From Taiwanofungus camphoratus (taxonomy: Eukaryota > Basidiomycota > Agaricomycetes > Polyporales > Taiwanofungaceae), in assembly GCA_003999685.1 (NCBI GenBank), contig CP021232.1, positions 1-64,000 of the forward strand: DNA of 64,000 bases, written 5' to 3'. Below the pieces are notes generated by a model. It was not told where the DNA came from, did not search any database, and saw only the letters and a program-made list of their open reading frames with translations. Every line of letters begins with the position of its first letter. The first letter of the stretch is position 1. The translations under genes were made by a program, and so were the position numbers. Below are positions 43,025 through 55,237 of the stretch, piece by piece.

Positions 43025-45765
43025 GATGTAGGGATGACGCAACGTGAGCCTAAGGGTATAACTAAGGTGGAGGCCCACCGGGTAGATGCTATATGAGGTG
43101 CTGAAAGGTGCGAAGTCACAGCGACTTCATGGATCATAGTGCGTAGTTCGGGAAGTGTAGACGTAGTTCGTAGATATATCGCGATGATGAGTCCCGTAGC
43201 CTCCTGGGCCCCGAATCGCGATTATTAGGAGCTTTCTAATCCCCCAACCGACCACTCTAAGACTCTCCTACAGCCTACGACAGGAGGGATAGGTTCCTAT
43301 AATATTCCTAACGCCCCCTCTCCTTCCTAAACCCTTCTAACACCCTACGAAGTCTTGCGAAGTCACACGAGGTGCTACGAAGTTTCGAATGCTAGACGTG
43401 AAGTCCCTAACTCCTGCTAAGTCCACTATCGGACACTGCCGGCCCTCCCATACTGTTCCATTGGATCTAGGTCCTATCTACTACGTCACTCATCCCGGGC
43501 TTAGCTAAGAAGTCTTAGCTAAGTCTCTCCTAGCTCTTGTGATTGCAGTTACCTCCGATAGGCTCCGAAACGGTCCGAAGTTCTGGAAGTTGGACTTAGG
43601 AAGCCTTGTGCACCCCCATGGGTCTCGATCCTATGCCATAAGGTCATCCTAGGGCGTACCCATATGACCCTCCACCCAGTTAGGACACCTCCTGCCCCGA
43701 TTAGGCCAAGTCCCGCTGCTAAGAACTTCGTGCGCTCTTAGCCCGCTAAGATAGGTGATCACAGTGCATGGCTGCTCTCGGATAGTCATCCCGCCCTCGT
43801 GAATGAAGTTGGTCACCTTTCTACCGTTCGTAGTTCCCCTGTTTCAGTTCCTAATTAGTTCCTATCCCCCTCGTGTTCACTTCGGAGTCCATGCGTTTTA
43901 GTACACATTTCGGACTCGTAAGGATCACTTCATGCAAGATTAGTTCACCTCACGCTCCCCTATTTAGTCAGAGGTAGTTTACTATGTACGAGGGAGACCC
44001 CTCAGTGCACGCTTCTCTCTTTGGAATACCAGTTTCCCTGTAGCTCCGATCTCAGAAAAGCGCCGCGAGTACAGCCTTAGGAACGGTCCTAAGGTCCCTA
44101 AGTCTCCACCCCAGCTTCGTTTCAGTACCTTTGAACTACGTCTACGCTCGCGATATATCTACGAACCACGTCTACGCTTCCTGAACTACGCACTACAATC
44201 CACGAAGTCGCCGTGACTTCGCACCTTTCAGCACCTCATATAGCATCTACCCGGTGGGCCTCTGCCTTAGTTATACCCTTAGGCTCACGTTGCGTCATCC
44301 CTACGTCCCACAAATAGCCCTACGACTCTCCTATAGCCTTCATTACAGGCTATAGTACATCTCTCTACGCCCTCGAACTCTCTGACCTCTCCTACAGGTC
44401 TCCTACGCTAGCCAAACCTCGCCCACCTCACTCTAACAAACCTCTAAACCTTACGCCCTTTAGCTAACTCTAGCTAAAAGGACTTCGCAGCATCTACGAA
44501 GTCAGCTCGTGCGATTTAGCTAAAACTTCGAAGGACTTCGCAAAATCTCGAAGAACTTCGCGTACTTCGGAGGGCCTCGCAAGGCCTTAGGGATAGTATA
44601 GCACTTAGGAACAAGATCCTGTTGTGCAGGACCCTTGACCCCTTACTCCCCCACTTACAAAAACAAGACATACAGGTTTCCCGGTATCATACAGGTTGTA
44701 GCTCCTACCCTCACACCCTCACAGTTATCACACTACCCCCAGCCACGTTGCGGAGCACTCCCTAGGTACCAGGGTCCCCTAGGTCGTATCAGCAAGCATA
44801 GATGTAGTTCAAAGATACTGAAACGGAGCTAGGGTGGAGACTTAGAGGCTTAGGACCATTCCTAAGGTTGTACTCGTGGCACTTCTCTGAGATCAGAGCT
44901 ACAGGGGAACTTGTATTCCAAAGGGAGAAGCGTGCACTGAGGGGTCTCTCTCATACATAGTAAACTACCTCTGACTAAATAGGAGAGCGTGAGGTGAACT
45001 ATCCTTGCATGAAGTGATCCTTACGAGTCCGAAATGTGTACTACAGCGCATGGGCTCTGAAGTGAACACAAGGAGGATAGGAACTAAATAGGAACTGAAA
45101 TAGGGGAACTATGTATGGTAGAAAGGTGACCAAGTCCATCTATGAGGGCGGGATGACTATCCAAGAGCGGCCATGTGCCATGATCAACTGTCTTAGTGGG
45201 CTAAGAGCGTATGAAGTTTCTAGCAGTGAGACTTGGTCTAATTGGTATAGGAGATGCCCTAAATGGGTGGGGGATCATATGGATGCACTATAGAAGGCCC
45301 TTATGGCATAGGATCGAAACCCAGGGGGTGTGCAAGGCTTTCTAAGTCCAGCCCTCAGAACTTCAGACCGTTTCAGAGCCTATCAGGGGTGCCTGCAATC
45401 ACAAAAGCTAGAAAAGACTTAGCTAAAACTTCTTAGCTAAACTCAGGATGAGTGACATAGTAGCTGGGGCCTAGATCCAATGGAACAGTATGGGAGGGCC
45501 GGCAGTGTCCGATAGTGGACTTAGCAGGAGTTAGGGACTTTGTGGCTAGCGTTCAAAACCTTGTAGCATCTCATGCAACTTCACAGGACTTTGTAGGGTG
45601 TTAGAAGGGTTTAGGAAGCAAAGGAGGTGTTAGGAACATTATAGAAACCTATTCCACCTGTCGTAGGCTGTAGAAGAGTTATAGAATGGTCTGTTAGGGG
45701 ATTAGAAAGCTCCTAAAATTGTGATTCAGAGCCCAGGAGGCTACAGGACTCATCAACATCAGACC

Positions 45766-45927
45766 AGAACTGGTGAAGTGGCTGTGGCACAATTTGAAGC
45801 TATCAGAGAGTCTCACAATGGCTTTTCAGGCTGTATCGGACACATCGAGTGGCGTTGAAGACATGACTAAGATTCTAGGGTCAAGTGAGGGCACTTCACA
45901 GGGCCTAGAAGGGCCTGGTGCCTATCA
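45766..45927. repeat. Fragment of the foldback family found at 60.8-63.8 kb
   Basis: The last 82 bp (to CCTATCA at 45,927) match the terminal repeat at 63,725-63,807, including GGGCCTAGAAGGGCCTG. The preceding 60 bp match 63,090-63,140. The central part is missing. Confidence 0.65.
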
Positions 45928-46908
45928 CCATCTGATTAAGACTACATAAGAGATCCAAAGAAAACTGGTTATTTGATGCAGTATTCATATCACAACGCAG
46001 CATGACCAATGACTGTCCAGGCTTTTGATAGTCATGGTGAGACATTGATGATGTAAGTATTGCATTTGAGTAGAGATATCAGAACAAGTGTTGAATGTAG
46101 ATATGAAAAAAGAGCATTGAATGCACTCACAGTTTAAATATCTGCAGAGAACAAAAGATGATAATTCCCAGTCAAACCATAACAGTAAAACAAGACAGTA
46201 GCATCAGCTTGTCTCTAATCATGAAACAAAACCTGACATGTATCAGCTGTCACAATGTTTGTCTCTAGACATACTACGTTCATGTGGGCAAACAACTGAG
46301 AAACTGGGTGCCACAATCTGATCAATCTACCAACAGATAAAACAACAACAACAACTTACCATGCTCAAGGACAACAATCATTGGCATAAAATGTCATCAG
46401 AACAAGGTGTTACAAATTGTTCCAACCTTCCTTGGTGCCGATGCCTTCTTTAGCAAATACTTTCTATTAAATTTGAGCAATTCAAAATGTATGCATGGCA
46501 GCAGAAATTGACTCGGGCGTCCGTGCTGCTTGTAAGTTTTGTGTTCAAATCCACAGAGGGTCACCAAACGCCACTTCGTGCAAGCGCTGACTCCATCTCG
46601 GAGTTTTGCTACACAAGACTCATTCCTAATTTAGTGCCAAGAACAATATCAGGAAATATGCTTGTTACAGCTACTTACAAGCAGACAGTAGGGTACGAAA
46701 ATCGACTGAGGCCACCGAGTGCTTCATGGAAGCGGACCATGCGGGCTATTTTGGACGCCGCCACCAGCCTTATGGAGACATTATTACTTGTTTTCCGGTA
46801 GGGCGAAATACTTGAACAAACTGTAGGACAAAGTGCCACAAGGACTGTAATTTGTAGGCTCTGTTCTCATGCAGCACCATTTACCCTCGCCTCAAGATTG
46901 TTTTTCTA
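45928..46908. other. 1 kb stretch without a supportable gene
   Basis: AT-rich up to about 46,480, then a more balanced composition likely to be the 5' flank of the kinase-like gene. The ORF at 46,487-46,801 has no recognisable features. Confidence 0.5.
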
Positions 46909-48117
46909 ATGGACACTCCTGTGCCTCCTTTTGAGGAACTCTTCCATCAAGACTATCCAATTCAGACCTATGTTCAGCCCATGGAACGATACGCTGCCAC
47001 CTCCCTGCCCCATTGCAACGAGCCAACTGAACTCACCATCCTGGCACGATGGCCATTTTTTGACTTCGGGTGGGAGAGTAATACATCCCAGGATCGTCGT
47101 TCTGTACCCTCCATCATGCGTCACCAAGCGTTCAGGAAAGCGGATGGTGTCCGATTGTCTGCGACTCGTGCCTTACAGACTGGAAATTACAATTGGTCAC
47201 AAGTTTGGGAAGGCAACTTGTCCCTGTCAAACGAAGTCTCTGAGACTCGGTCCGCCACTGTTGTAATTAAGATCTACCAGGAGTCTCTCATGGACCTCAG
47301 TGAAGATGATGACGCTGAGATGATCACCGCTACCAGAGTCCTGTCCTCAAGTGCAAAGCACGCGAAGACAGAGGCTTGGGCTTATACGCGCATGCAATCC
47401 CTGCAAGGTGTGCTTGTTTTGTGGCACGTCAAACATACTTTGACCTCGCGTAGGGAAAGAGATTCCATGGTTTTATGGGTTTTTTAAGGTTTGTCCTTTG
47501 CCATAGAAGAATTCTTGGTATGTAAACTGTTAGTCATTTTTGTTCAGTTACAACTGGCACACGGAGAAGTTGCTTTTGCACAAGTAATGGAACTAGTACT
47601 AGGTGAACAGGGCACAGCAATCTCTCTGGAAAACGACCCTGATGATCGAATCTGGCAGCTGGTAAGTAGCCATGGTTCCGTATGGCTATTACTCATGTCT
47701 TTCAGGCGGATTATATAGTCTCCTGTATTTACGAGATAAATCGATGTGGAGTACTATTCGGAGACGTGAAGGACCGTAACATGATCTTTACACAGGATCA
47801 ACTTCCAGCCGTCGTGATGATCGACTTCGCATCCTCGCAAGAGGTTAATGAAGAGAACATGGCGAATGACCTGTTAGCGTAAGTCTGGTGGACGTGCTGT
47901 GATCAGATTTTGCACAATCCGCTCAATCGCAACGTACAGGATCTTCAGTGTTCTAAAGGTCATGGATGCTCGTTGGACTGTAATTGAAGCATGGTACGAA
48001 GCCCGAAGACAGCAACGTCCACCATGGGCTACTATCTTTGGTCACGCAGACAGATCTAAATCAAGAAACTGGTATGAAAGACTTTATTCATACCGAATCG
48101 CTCAGTCCAAACATTAA
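46909..48117 (+). CDS. Protein kinase-like domain protein, five exons
   Basis: Exons 46,909-47,407, 47,454-47,488, 47,548-47,661, 47,706-47,878 and 47,940-48,117 join in frame with GT-AG introns of 44-61 nt. Conserved kinase features appear in order: a lysine strand VVIKIYQES, an EAWAY helix, the hinge EIPWFYGF, the catalytic loop GDVKDRNMIF (normal HRDxxxxN replaced by GDVKDRN) and MIDFASS in place of DFG. This is the layout of the many lineage-expanded kinase-like proteins of Agaricomycetes. The DFG change makes phosphotransfer uncertain; it may be a pseudokinase. Substrate unknown. Confidence 0.75.
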
Positions 48118-48721
48118 CTAGGGTTCATGAATCTCTTGGATCTCACAGAGCGCAAATATTCGTTTCCGATGTTGCTGTAGTGAATTCTTGTTGAATGCGA
48201 CCTGACGCGCCTTATCGTTCTAAAGCCGGTCATGGGTCCCCATTAGTCGGGGGCGTGCTGGTAATCTAAGGACACGCGAAGGCATATGCGTGAATATGAC
48301 ACTCACAGATAGTTCTAAACGTTGATAACATAATAGTACAGTGTTTACTGTACCTGAAATTTTGTCCGCGCAACTGCGATTTGGGAATCCAAACGTGACC
48401 TCACTCGAGCATCGTGCTTCTTCAGGCTTGAAAGTAGATTCAACTCGGTGGCAAATATATTGTCTAATTTTCATGATTTTCTATGGGAGTAAGATACATA
48501 GCCCTTACCGCCTATCAGCCGGTGACGATCCTGGGGCCGAACGGCTACACCAGAGATCATCTTGAATCTTGCAAAATCGCCTACTAAAGAATTCCAGAAG
48601 GTAGTAAACGTCACGCGTGACTATTCTTCGTGAGGTCATGGCACTTCTAAATGTACATAAGAAACTAGCAACTTCGTTTTACATTAATTGATTATAGCCA
48701 GAAAAAGGGAGGGGGGTAGCG
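48118..48721. other. 600-bp intergenic stretch between convergent genes
   Basis: Presumed 3' flanks of the kinase-like gene and of the transporter on the opposite strand. No ORF of interest. Confidence 0.55.
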
Positions 48722-50586
48722 TTAGACTTGAAACTTCCACAATGGATGCTCATCGCCTAGCAGTAGCCTGCTCTCTTTCTCATCTAGGTCAGGATACTTG
48801 AAACTCCCAGACAACACGACGGCCTCCTTTGCCCTGTTCCGTCTTGCGAGGACAAACCAGTTCAAAGAAGCCACGGCGATGACTAGACCCAGATACCCGA
48901 TGGCGAATCCATGACCCAAGTAAAAATGTGGTGGGTACCGATATAGTTGTGTCCCGACAATAGCACCCAAGCTACAGAAACCAGAAAAAGTGAGGATGCG
49001 ATTCCGCGAGCGGAGAGGATGCTAGAGCATACCCATTGCCAATCGAAATTTGTAGGGCACAAGCCACGGCGCGTTTCAGCTGACCCGACACGTTGTTTGC
49101 AGGCCAAGAAAGGGTGATGGCCGTCGCGGGATAGATGCCTCCCGCACAAAGGAAGGTGGCAAAGTACTGCACGCCAGTCTTCGAAGAGGTGAGGAGAATG
49201 ATGTACCCTATGATGGCCAGAACTGCGCCTGCCATAATAACAGGGGCTCGGCGATTGAAGTAATGCGAGCCATATGCAGCAGCGAACGTGAGGACCGTTG
49301 CAACGAAGTATGGTGGTACTGTGAGTAACTGCGCGTTCGCGGCTGAGTATCCAAGGTCGGCGATGATTGTTGGCTAGCCAAAGAATGAGCATAGTACGTT
49401 CACCAGTGCATCAGGAAGGGCGAGCGACATACATACCAGAAAAAGAGACAACGTGTACAATGGCAGCGAACAGCCCACGAAGCAGAAGCAGTACAACCAG
49501 ACTGCGGTGTCGACAAAGGCTTTCCTAACATAGCGCCATGCAAAGACCTCTCCGCTCATGGCGTCACTGTCCTCTCGCAGACGCTTATGAAGCAGCTCCT
49601 TTTCCTCTGGATCCAAAAAAGACACGGTGTCGGGGTAATTGTGGACAAAGAAATAAGATGCAGTGGCCAGAATAATGGTGGCCAAACCCTAGTAGAAGGC
49701 GGCTTCACTTTGTTTCCTCATCTGTAGAAAGATGGGAATTTACCTCGATGATGAAGATCCATGACCAACCTGCCTTATGGCCAACACCTGCCATCTTACC
49801 AATTCCATACGCAAGAACACCACCAAAGGCACCTAGAAGCCCCTAACTCTTTGGGTCAACTGAGTCTTGCATCGCGGGCGGACGCACTTACCAGCAAGAC
49901 TTGCAGCACTGAAGAAGATCGATATGCGGAAGTGCTGTTCTTTCCGCTTATACCAACAGGACAGATAATATACTACTCCAGGAAAGAGCCCGGCCTCTGT
50001 TGCGCCGAGGAAGAACCGCTATTATAGCACAGACCAGAAATCCAGCTTAATAGAGCCCGAGTTTGGGGATAAGTGTAGACGTACGACAGCGAGGAGTCCG
50101 CCATAGTCGTGGACCAACCCCATCAGTGTAGAAATTATGCCCCATACAACCATAAGGGAAGGAAGCCAAATGCGAGGCGTAGTTCGCTTCAGCACAATAT
50201 TGCTTGGAATTTCGAACAGCACGTATCCGAGGAAATACTGAATGGGTGCAGAACGGATGGATGATCAATTTAGAGGAGGATTATGTTGACAGGAACAAGG
50301 ATCATACCAAAGTCAGTGCATTCAAGTAGTCTGCTTGCGTCATTTTCAGGTCCGCTGTGAGACCATCGAGCTTTGCATTTCCGATATTGGACCGATCGAG
50401 GAACGACAATAGGTAGAGCATAGTGAGGACAGGCAGGAGATGCAAATCGAGCTTCCGGACAAGCCTCCGCTCAGCAGACGTAAGCTTTTGCTCTGAGATG
50501 GACAAGTTGTCCTGCCTCTCCTCGTGTGAAGCGATGGACTCCTTTCCTGAACCTGGCACAGAAATGTCTTGATTTATGACAGCCAT
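48722..50586 (-). CDS. Major facilitator transporter, allantoate permease (Dal5) type, spliced
   Basis: The first exon (50,586 to about 50,302) encodes a hydrophilic N-terminus, then KLDLHLLPVLTMLYLLSFLDRSNIGNAKL, the signature of the anion:cation symporter branch that includes yeast Dal5 and Tna1. Later exons give FEIPSNIVLKR, FFLGATEAGLFPGVVYYL, a GWSWIFIIEG segment, the central loop and the C-terminal helices ending with a charged tail at 48,722. Roughly 12 helices and at least five short introns are expected. The substrate is probably a small organic acid anion, vitamin or allantoate-like compound at the plasma membrane; sequence alone does not fix it. Confidence 0.82.
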
Positions 50587-51630
50587 GCCAGAACGGAGGG
50601 TATTCGACCTGTTCCAACAACAGCGAGGGAGACTCCCGAGGAAGAGAGCAGCTTGTAGGATGCTGCGATGATATCTTTATACCGTTGCATGGGAGAATAG
50701 TTAGGGCGCGATATAGATGACAGAGCAGCCTGTAAAGCAGACAGCAATATGTGAATGCGGAGACAGCACGGAAGAGAATCCACCAATGGCGTGATCGATA
50801 ATGCAGGCTGCTAGAGCATCACTCACCGCCAGACCGCCGTATGCATGGCTGTCCAGTCATGGCAGAGACAAGCTTGACCCTGCATGCCAGTGGCCGACCT
50901 TTGAGTCCTGTTTCATGTCATGCATACTGCGTCGTCCGCACATACGAATGCCAGTCCCCGAGACAATGTCCGGATTGCGCGATATGCCTTATCTGTTACG
51001 CGAGGGGCGCAGGCTGTAGTGCAAGTGACTATTATCATGACTAAATGTGGCTCGAACCGACCACACACCTCCAAATTTAGACAGCGGTAGTCAAGAAAAA
51101 TGACTAGTTAGTCAATTGGCGCGATTTGGGACTAGGATTGTGGTGGCCACTTGAGCCAGACACGAGACGTAGCTCATTTGAGCCTGAGCTCAACGTTGCT
51201 TGGATTCTCGGACAGTACACATCTGAGATACATAATGAATGCGGAAACAGCGTTATATGGTAAAACAGGAAGTTCGCGGTGGCAAGAATGCGATATAAAA
51301 GGCAAAGAGCCTAGCAATGTCGAAGACGATACACGAATAGACTGATGCTCTAACTGCTGGAGCGACGCTTTCTGCCAACTGATTGTCATACCAGTCATTT
51401 TCGAGATCGGCGAGACGGATTTGACAAGGGGATCCAGGGCGTCCTAGATCCTCGACTCGGATGACCGAGGATTAAATGGGAGCCGGGCCTCTGGAAAGAA
51501 TCCTAAGGCTTGGGATGCAGCCTGAGATTGCCTGAGGCTGATATTACATGACTGGCGTCAGGAATCAATGATATGAGATGAAGTCCAGTAAATGAAGATA
51601 ACCCAGCACGTGGATCTTCTAGAACAGCGC
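50587..51630. other. 1 kb intergenic stretch with one short repeat
   Basis: Promoter side of the transporter and 3' flank of METTL16. It contains the repeat at 51,071-51,141 related to 22,314-22,373. No gene is supported. Confidence 0.55.
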
Positions 51631-53759
51631 TCAACCCACGTCCGTGTTTTCCGCTAACGCAGCCGTGACCTTTCTCCCTATATGGCTTGCAAAACTCTCA
51701 TACAACCGCCTCTCCCGACCCCTCAGCCAGTTGAATTGGAGCACCGGACTTTCGGTGAATCTCATTTGTCCAAGTGCGCTGTCCGTTAGACTTATGCATT
51801 TAACTAGGCAGACCAAAGCGGCGCTTGAGGCTCCATCTGTTTCCATAGCCACTGATGATACTCTCCTCCGAGCCGCTCTTGACCATGTATCCAGCGCTGC
51901 TGATACAATGAGATCGAGGGCACCATGTTCGGCATCAAATAAAGGGTGGACTGATACATGATCGATGGCACCGAGAACCGCAGAGACGACGTCTGCCAGG
52001 CGGTCAGTAGAAGGTGCCTGCGGATAAGTCTGCTGGAGTGTATTGCGTGCAGGCATGACGGTGCGCAATGAAGGGTTACCAATTCGAGCTAAGGGCTGTC
52101 CGATTTCGCGAAGACAAATGTAAATCATCAAGTATTGCTCTCAGATTGCATAGACTAGTACCACATACGTCCGGAAGGCGTATGTCGCCGAAGGACCATG
52201 CAATAGCCCATCGCCGAGTCTGCCCTTGCACAAATTCTGTGCAACCATAGTTTTCTATCTGGCGAGAACCGTTGATAAGTATTCATCAAGCTAGAATTCA
52301 ACAGCGCACTTTATGTTCCCGTAACAACGCGACAACCTCAATCAAGGAGGACATTTTTCCAAGCATGGAGGTATACCATCTGAGGATCAGGTGCAGTCAG
52401 AACTACATTCCTAAATACACATCAATCAGCATACCGGCACCGGCTGCCGATACCCACGCTCTCGCGTATCATCCTTGAGACGAACACACCCTCGCCGCCG
52501 GGCGTGATCATTTCGATATCCGCTCCAGTGCATACCTGCGGGGAGAACGGGGATTGATGTTTAGTTAGAACGGTATGGAAACCACAAAGTTGTATTCAAT
52601 GTGGAAGCAACCTTACAGCTGTTGCGCCGAATTCCTTCGCTTCTGCCGAATGAACCATGTCTTCGCGACTGCTGTAGAATGGAGGATTACACATTATGAA
52701 GTCAAAATCCACTTCGGAACCACTTGAACAAGGGTGACCATCACTAGTCAGGCTCAAAGTGAAGGATATTTTGCCAGAACTGACGATGTAGAGGCTATAT
52801 TTATTTGTAGTTGTTCATCTGATGCATGTCGTAAAATGCGCCTCTCGAAAAGGGGGAGCAGGATTGGCCCCTGGATATCTGATTGCATCACACTGATCCG
52901 GCCTTCGAGACCATTTCGGCGAACATTGAGACGCGCGAAACTAAGTGATTTCTCGTCGATGTCTTCAAAGGGAGCCCAGCCATTGCGTGTAAAATGATAG
53001 AGAGTGTTATCATAAAGCAGCATAATATAAAAGTACGGTAACACACCTGTTGCGACGAAAGACCAACGAGGGTCTGTACGACAGCCAAGAAGAGGATAGA
53101 TTGCAGAAGCTCCCGTACCGCTATGACCGGACGTCAGCAATCGTTTGGTCAATTCGTTGAAGCCATACATATCGATGCCCTTGACTCTTCCTTCTGGTTT
53201 TAAGTTTAAGGCTTTGAATGTCGCTTCAACGATGTCCTGTAGCCATAGGATGTAGTTCAGTCTGTTTACGAAGGTCGCATTGTCTGAGTGAGAAAACTTT
53301 GGTAATAGGTTCATTCGGATATACCAACCTGTTTGGAACCTGTTACGGATCGGCATTGAAGCATCAGATGTGTATCAGACCTTTTTACGGGAGGAGCCGC
53401 TTTTGATGGCGTAAAGACTTACTGGTGGACATAGACGATCATCGGGAATAGTCAAGGATATATTCATGTCGCGGTGTAGTAGGGCCTCTGTAAGACATCT
53501 GTTTTCACCATATGTGCGGTCAATGGGAACGCCATGAAGAGAAAACCAAGGATACGGAGAAGAGTGACCTTTGAGACGCATCATTTTTGAAATCAATAGT
53601 TACACCGGCAGACGTCTGAAGGAGGCTGAAAAAATAGATCACATTTAGGTTCAGTTAAGATGACGATTACTCTGAAACAGACTGTGACTTTAGAGGCGGA
53701 TATGCCTCTGCCAGTGATAAGAAGTCCGGCGGTGTGCGATATGGATTTCGCGGATGCAT
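51631..53759 (-). CDS. METTL16: METTL16-type U6 snRNA m6A methyltransferase, spliced
   Basis: The N-terminal exon at 53,759 begins [13 protein letters not shown], the invariant METTL16 start. It is followed by exons giving [33 protein letters not shown] and [11 protein letters not shown]. The SAM motif GIDIGTGAS is created by splicing an intron near 53,105-53,155, and VATDIDEKS by another near 52,960-53,050. The catalytic MCNPPF motif lies at about 52,677-52,691. Further exons ([41 protein letters not shown]) complete the Rossmann fold, and the C-terminus ends at 51,631. The family methylates the ACAGAGA box of U6 snRNA and influences splicing; nuclear. I count at least seven introns. It looks intact. 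Confidence 0.88.
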
Positions 53760-54945
53760 AGAGCACGAGCGCTTGGGGGACACACGGATAGCGTATAGAA
53801 AAGCCTAGTCAACTCCAAGCCTAAAGCCAAGTAAGCGACGCTGAAAATCGGAAGTAGTGATTGAGAAGCGAGACCTAGGGCTCAACCAACATAGTCTTTG
53901 GCCAAGTGTTGAAACCAAGTTACACAACAAGCGCCCGTTGTTGATCGAGCACTGTCCCGGTATCAATTTGATGTGTGTCAGTCACAATGCTCTCAAACTG
54001 GCTAGCCAGACTTCAACTAACTTTGACTGCAGACTAAAGGCGGCTCGAACAGCCTAATTCTGGTACGCGCACTGCCCGGTGATTGACCAGCCGGGCACAG
54101 TCAACGTCACTAGCGTGGCATATAAGCGTAAGGCGAACGCGGATGGGATGATGATCAGACAATAGGGCATGTCATGCAATCTGGACTAAGTATATTATGA
54201 ATGTACATAGACATACTGGCTCACACAGATCCGAGCATTGTCAAATGACTTTCGTACCCGAGTTTGAACGGCTCAGGAATTGGCGGCTTAGATGAATGAT
54301 GATGATGCTGTCTCGCAGAAATGTACCAAACTTGCAACCCGCGGCTTTGTCGTTATCACCAGAACCTCCTGAAATTTGAGACCTATGGGCACCTGTACTG
54401 CACTCAGGCTGGACTTCACGTTCACCTCATCTGTCTCCGATATAATTAAAGTGTTCATGCCGCGCATCTGGTGTCGAAGTGCTCGCAAGAAGTTGCCAAT
54501 GATGTTAACAAGCTTAATTTCGTGGTACCAAGAACCTATGGGATGGGGCTGGGAGACTAGCGCCGATTGAGGACGAGAGTGCCTTTTCGGTTCGGGTACA
54601 GCCCTTCTGAGCGACTCAAGGAGTGAAATTCTGTAATATGTATGTCAATTGGATAGATTTTGTTCAATACGGAGCCCATACCACAAGTAGAAGTCACAGA
54701 TCACCTCAGGATTCACTGGGTGTACCATGCATCAGTATAGCATCCCGTTGGGTGTTTGGCGGGGAGATGATCTACTCTCTTTCGGGCGCTCATTCTTTTT
54801 TGTCTTCTATTGTATGATCCTGAACCTGTATGTATCAGGCAATATCACTCAAGCCTGCGCTCATTATCACGAAAAGTAATTAAGCGAGGCCAATGAATGC
54901 ATCTCATGGATCCTTGGTAGCCCTGCCGCACGTTCATCCTAGCTA
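53760..54945. other. 1.2 kb intergenic stretch
   Basis: Promoter side of METTL16. A GCCCGG...CCGGGC inverted repeat lies near 54,074-54,098. The ORFs present are short and unconvincing. Confidence 0.5.
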
Positions 54946-55176
54946 TTAGCACTGGCGAGGACGTATCATAAACCTTCCCGGAGGATGTGCAAGGTCCATC
55001 AATTTGTAGCGACGCCTTCGCCCTTCGACGACAAGCTGACTAAAATGGCGACCGCCTTCGCTTGGGAAACTAAAAACATAACAATCAGCGTCACTCAATA
55101 GCTCGGTGAACGCATATCCCCAATCTGTAACAATATTGGGCTTCGTGACAAGGACCACTTCAGCCCCAGTAGACAA
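54946..55176 (-). CDS. Small hypothetical ORF, perhaps a 3' exon
   Basis: 76 residues (STGAEVVLVTKPNIVTDWGYAF to a basic C-terminus). The reading frame continues upstream as DEEFSLSL for some distance before a stop, so it is probably the last exon of a spliced gene on this strand. Family not recognised. Confidence 0.35.
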   Translation of the reverse strand: MSTGAEVVLVTKPNIVTDWGYAFTELLSDADCYVFSFPSEGGRHFSQLVVEGRRRRYKLMDLAHPPGRFMIRPRQC

Positions 55177-55237
55177 GAGGGAAAGAGAGAACTCTTCATC
55201 ATTCTACTAGTACCCTGGTACGATCCAGAACGACTGA

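Larger units (their letters stand above)
34250..45765. mobile_element. Foldback mosaic with interlocked inverted repeats, split by a gypsy insertion
   Basis: Non-coding DNA made of block a (34,250-34,806 continuing at 43,025-43,183), block b (about 43,184-44,150), an inverted copy of a (about 44,150-44,795) and an inverted copy of b (about 44,797-45,765). Each pair is roughly 85-95% alike by eye. It is studded with short palindromes such as CTTCGAAG and GCGAAGTC. Removing the gypsy insertion leaves about 3.3 kb. No transposase is visible, so it would be non-autonomous. Confidence 0.7.

Noticed and set aside
46531-46560. A tRNA-like T-arm (GTTCAAATCCAC)
   Set aside because: No D-arm, anticodon stem or acceptor pairing was found around it. 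I found no convincing tRNA or rRNA gene in the window.
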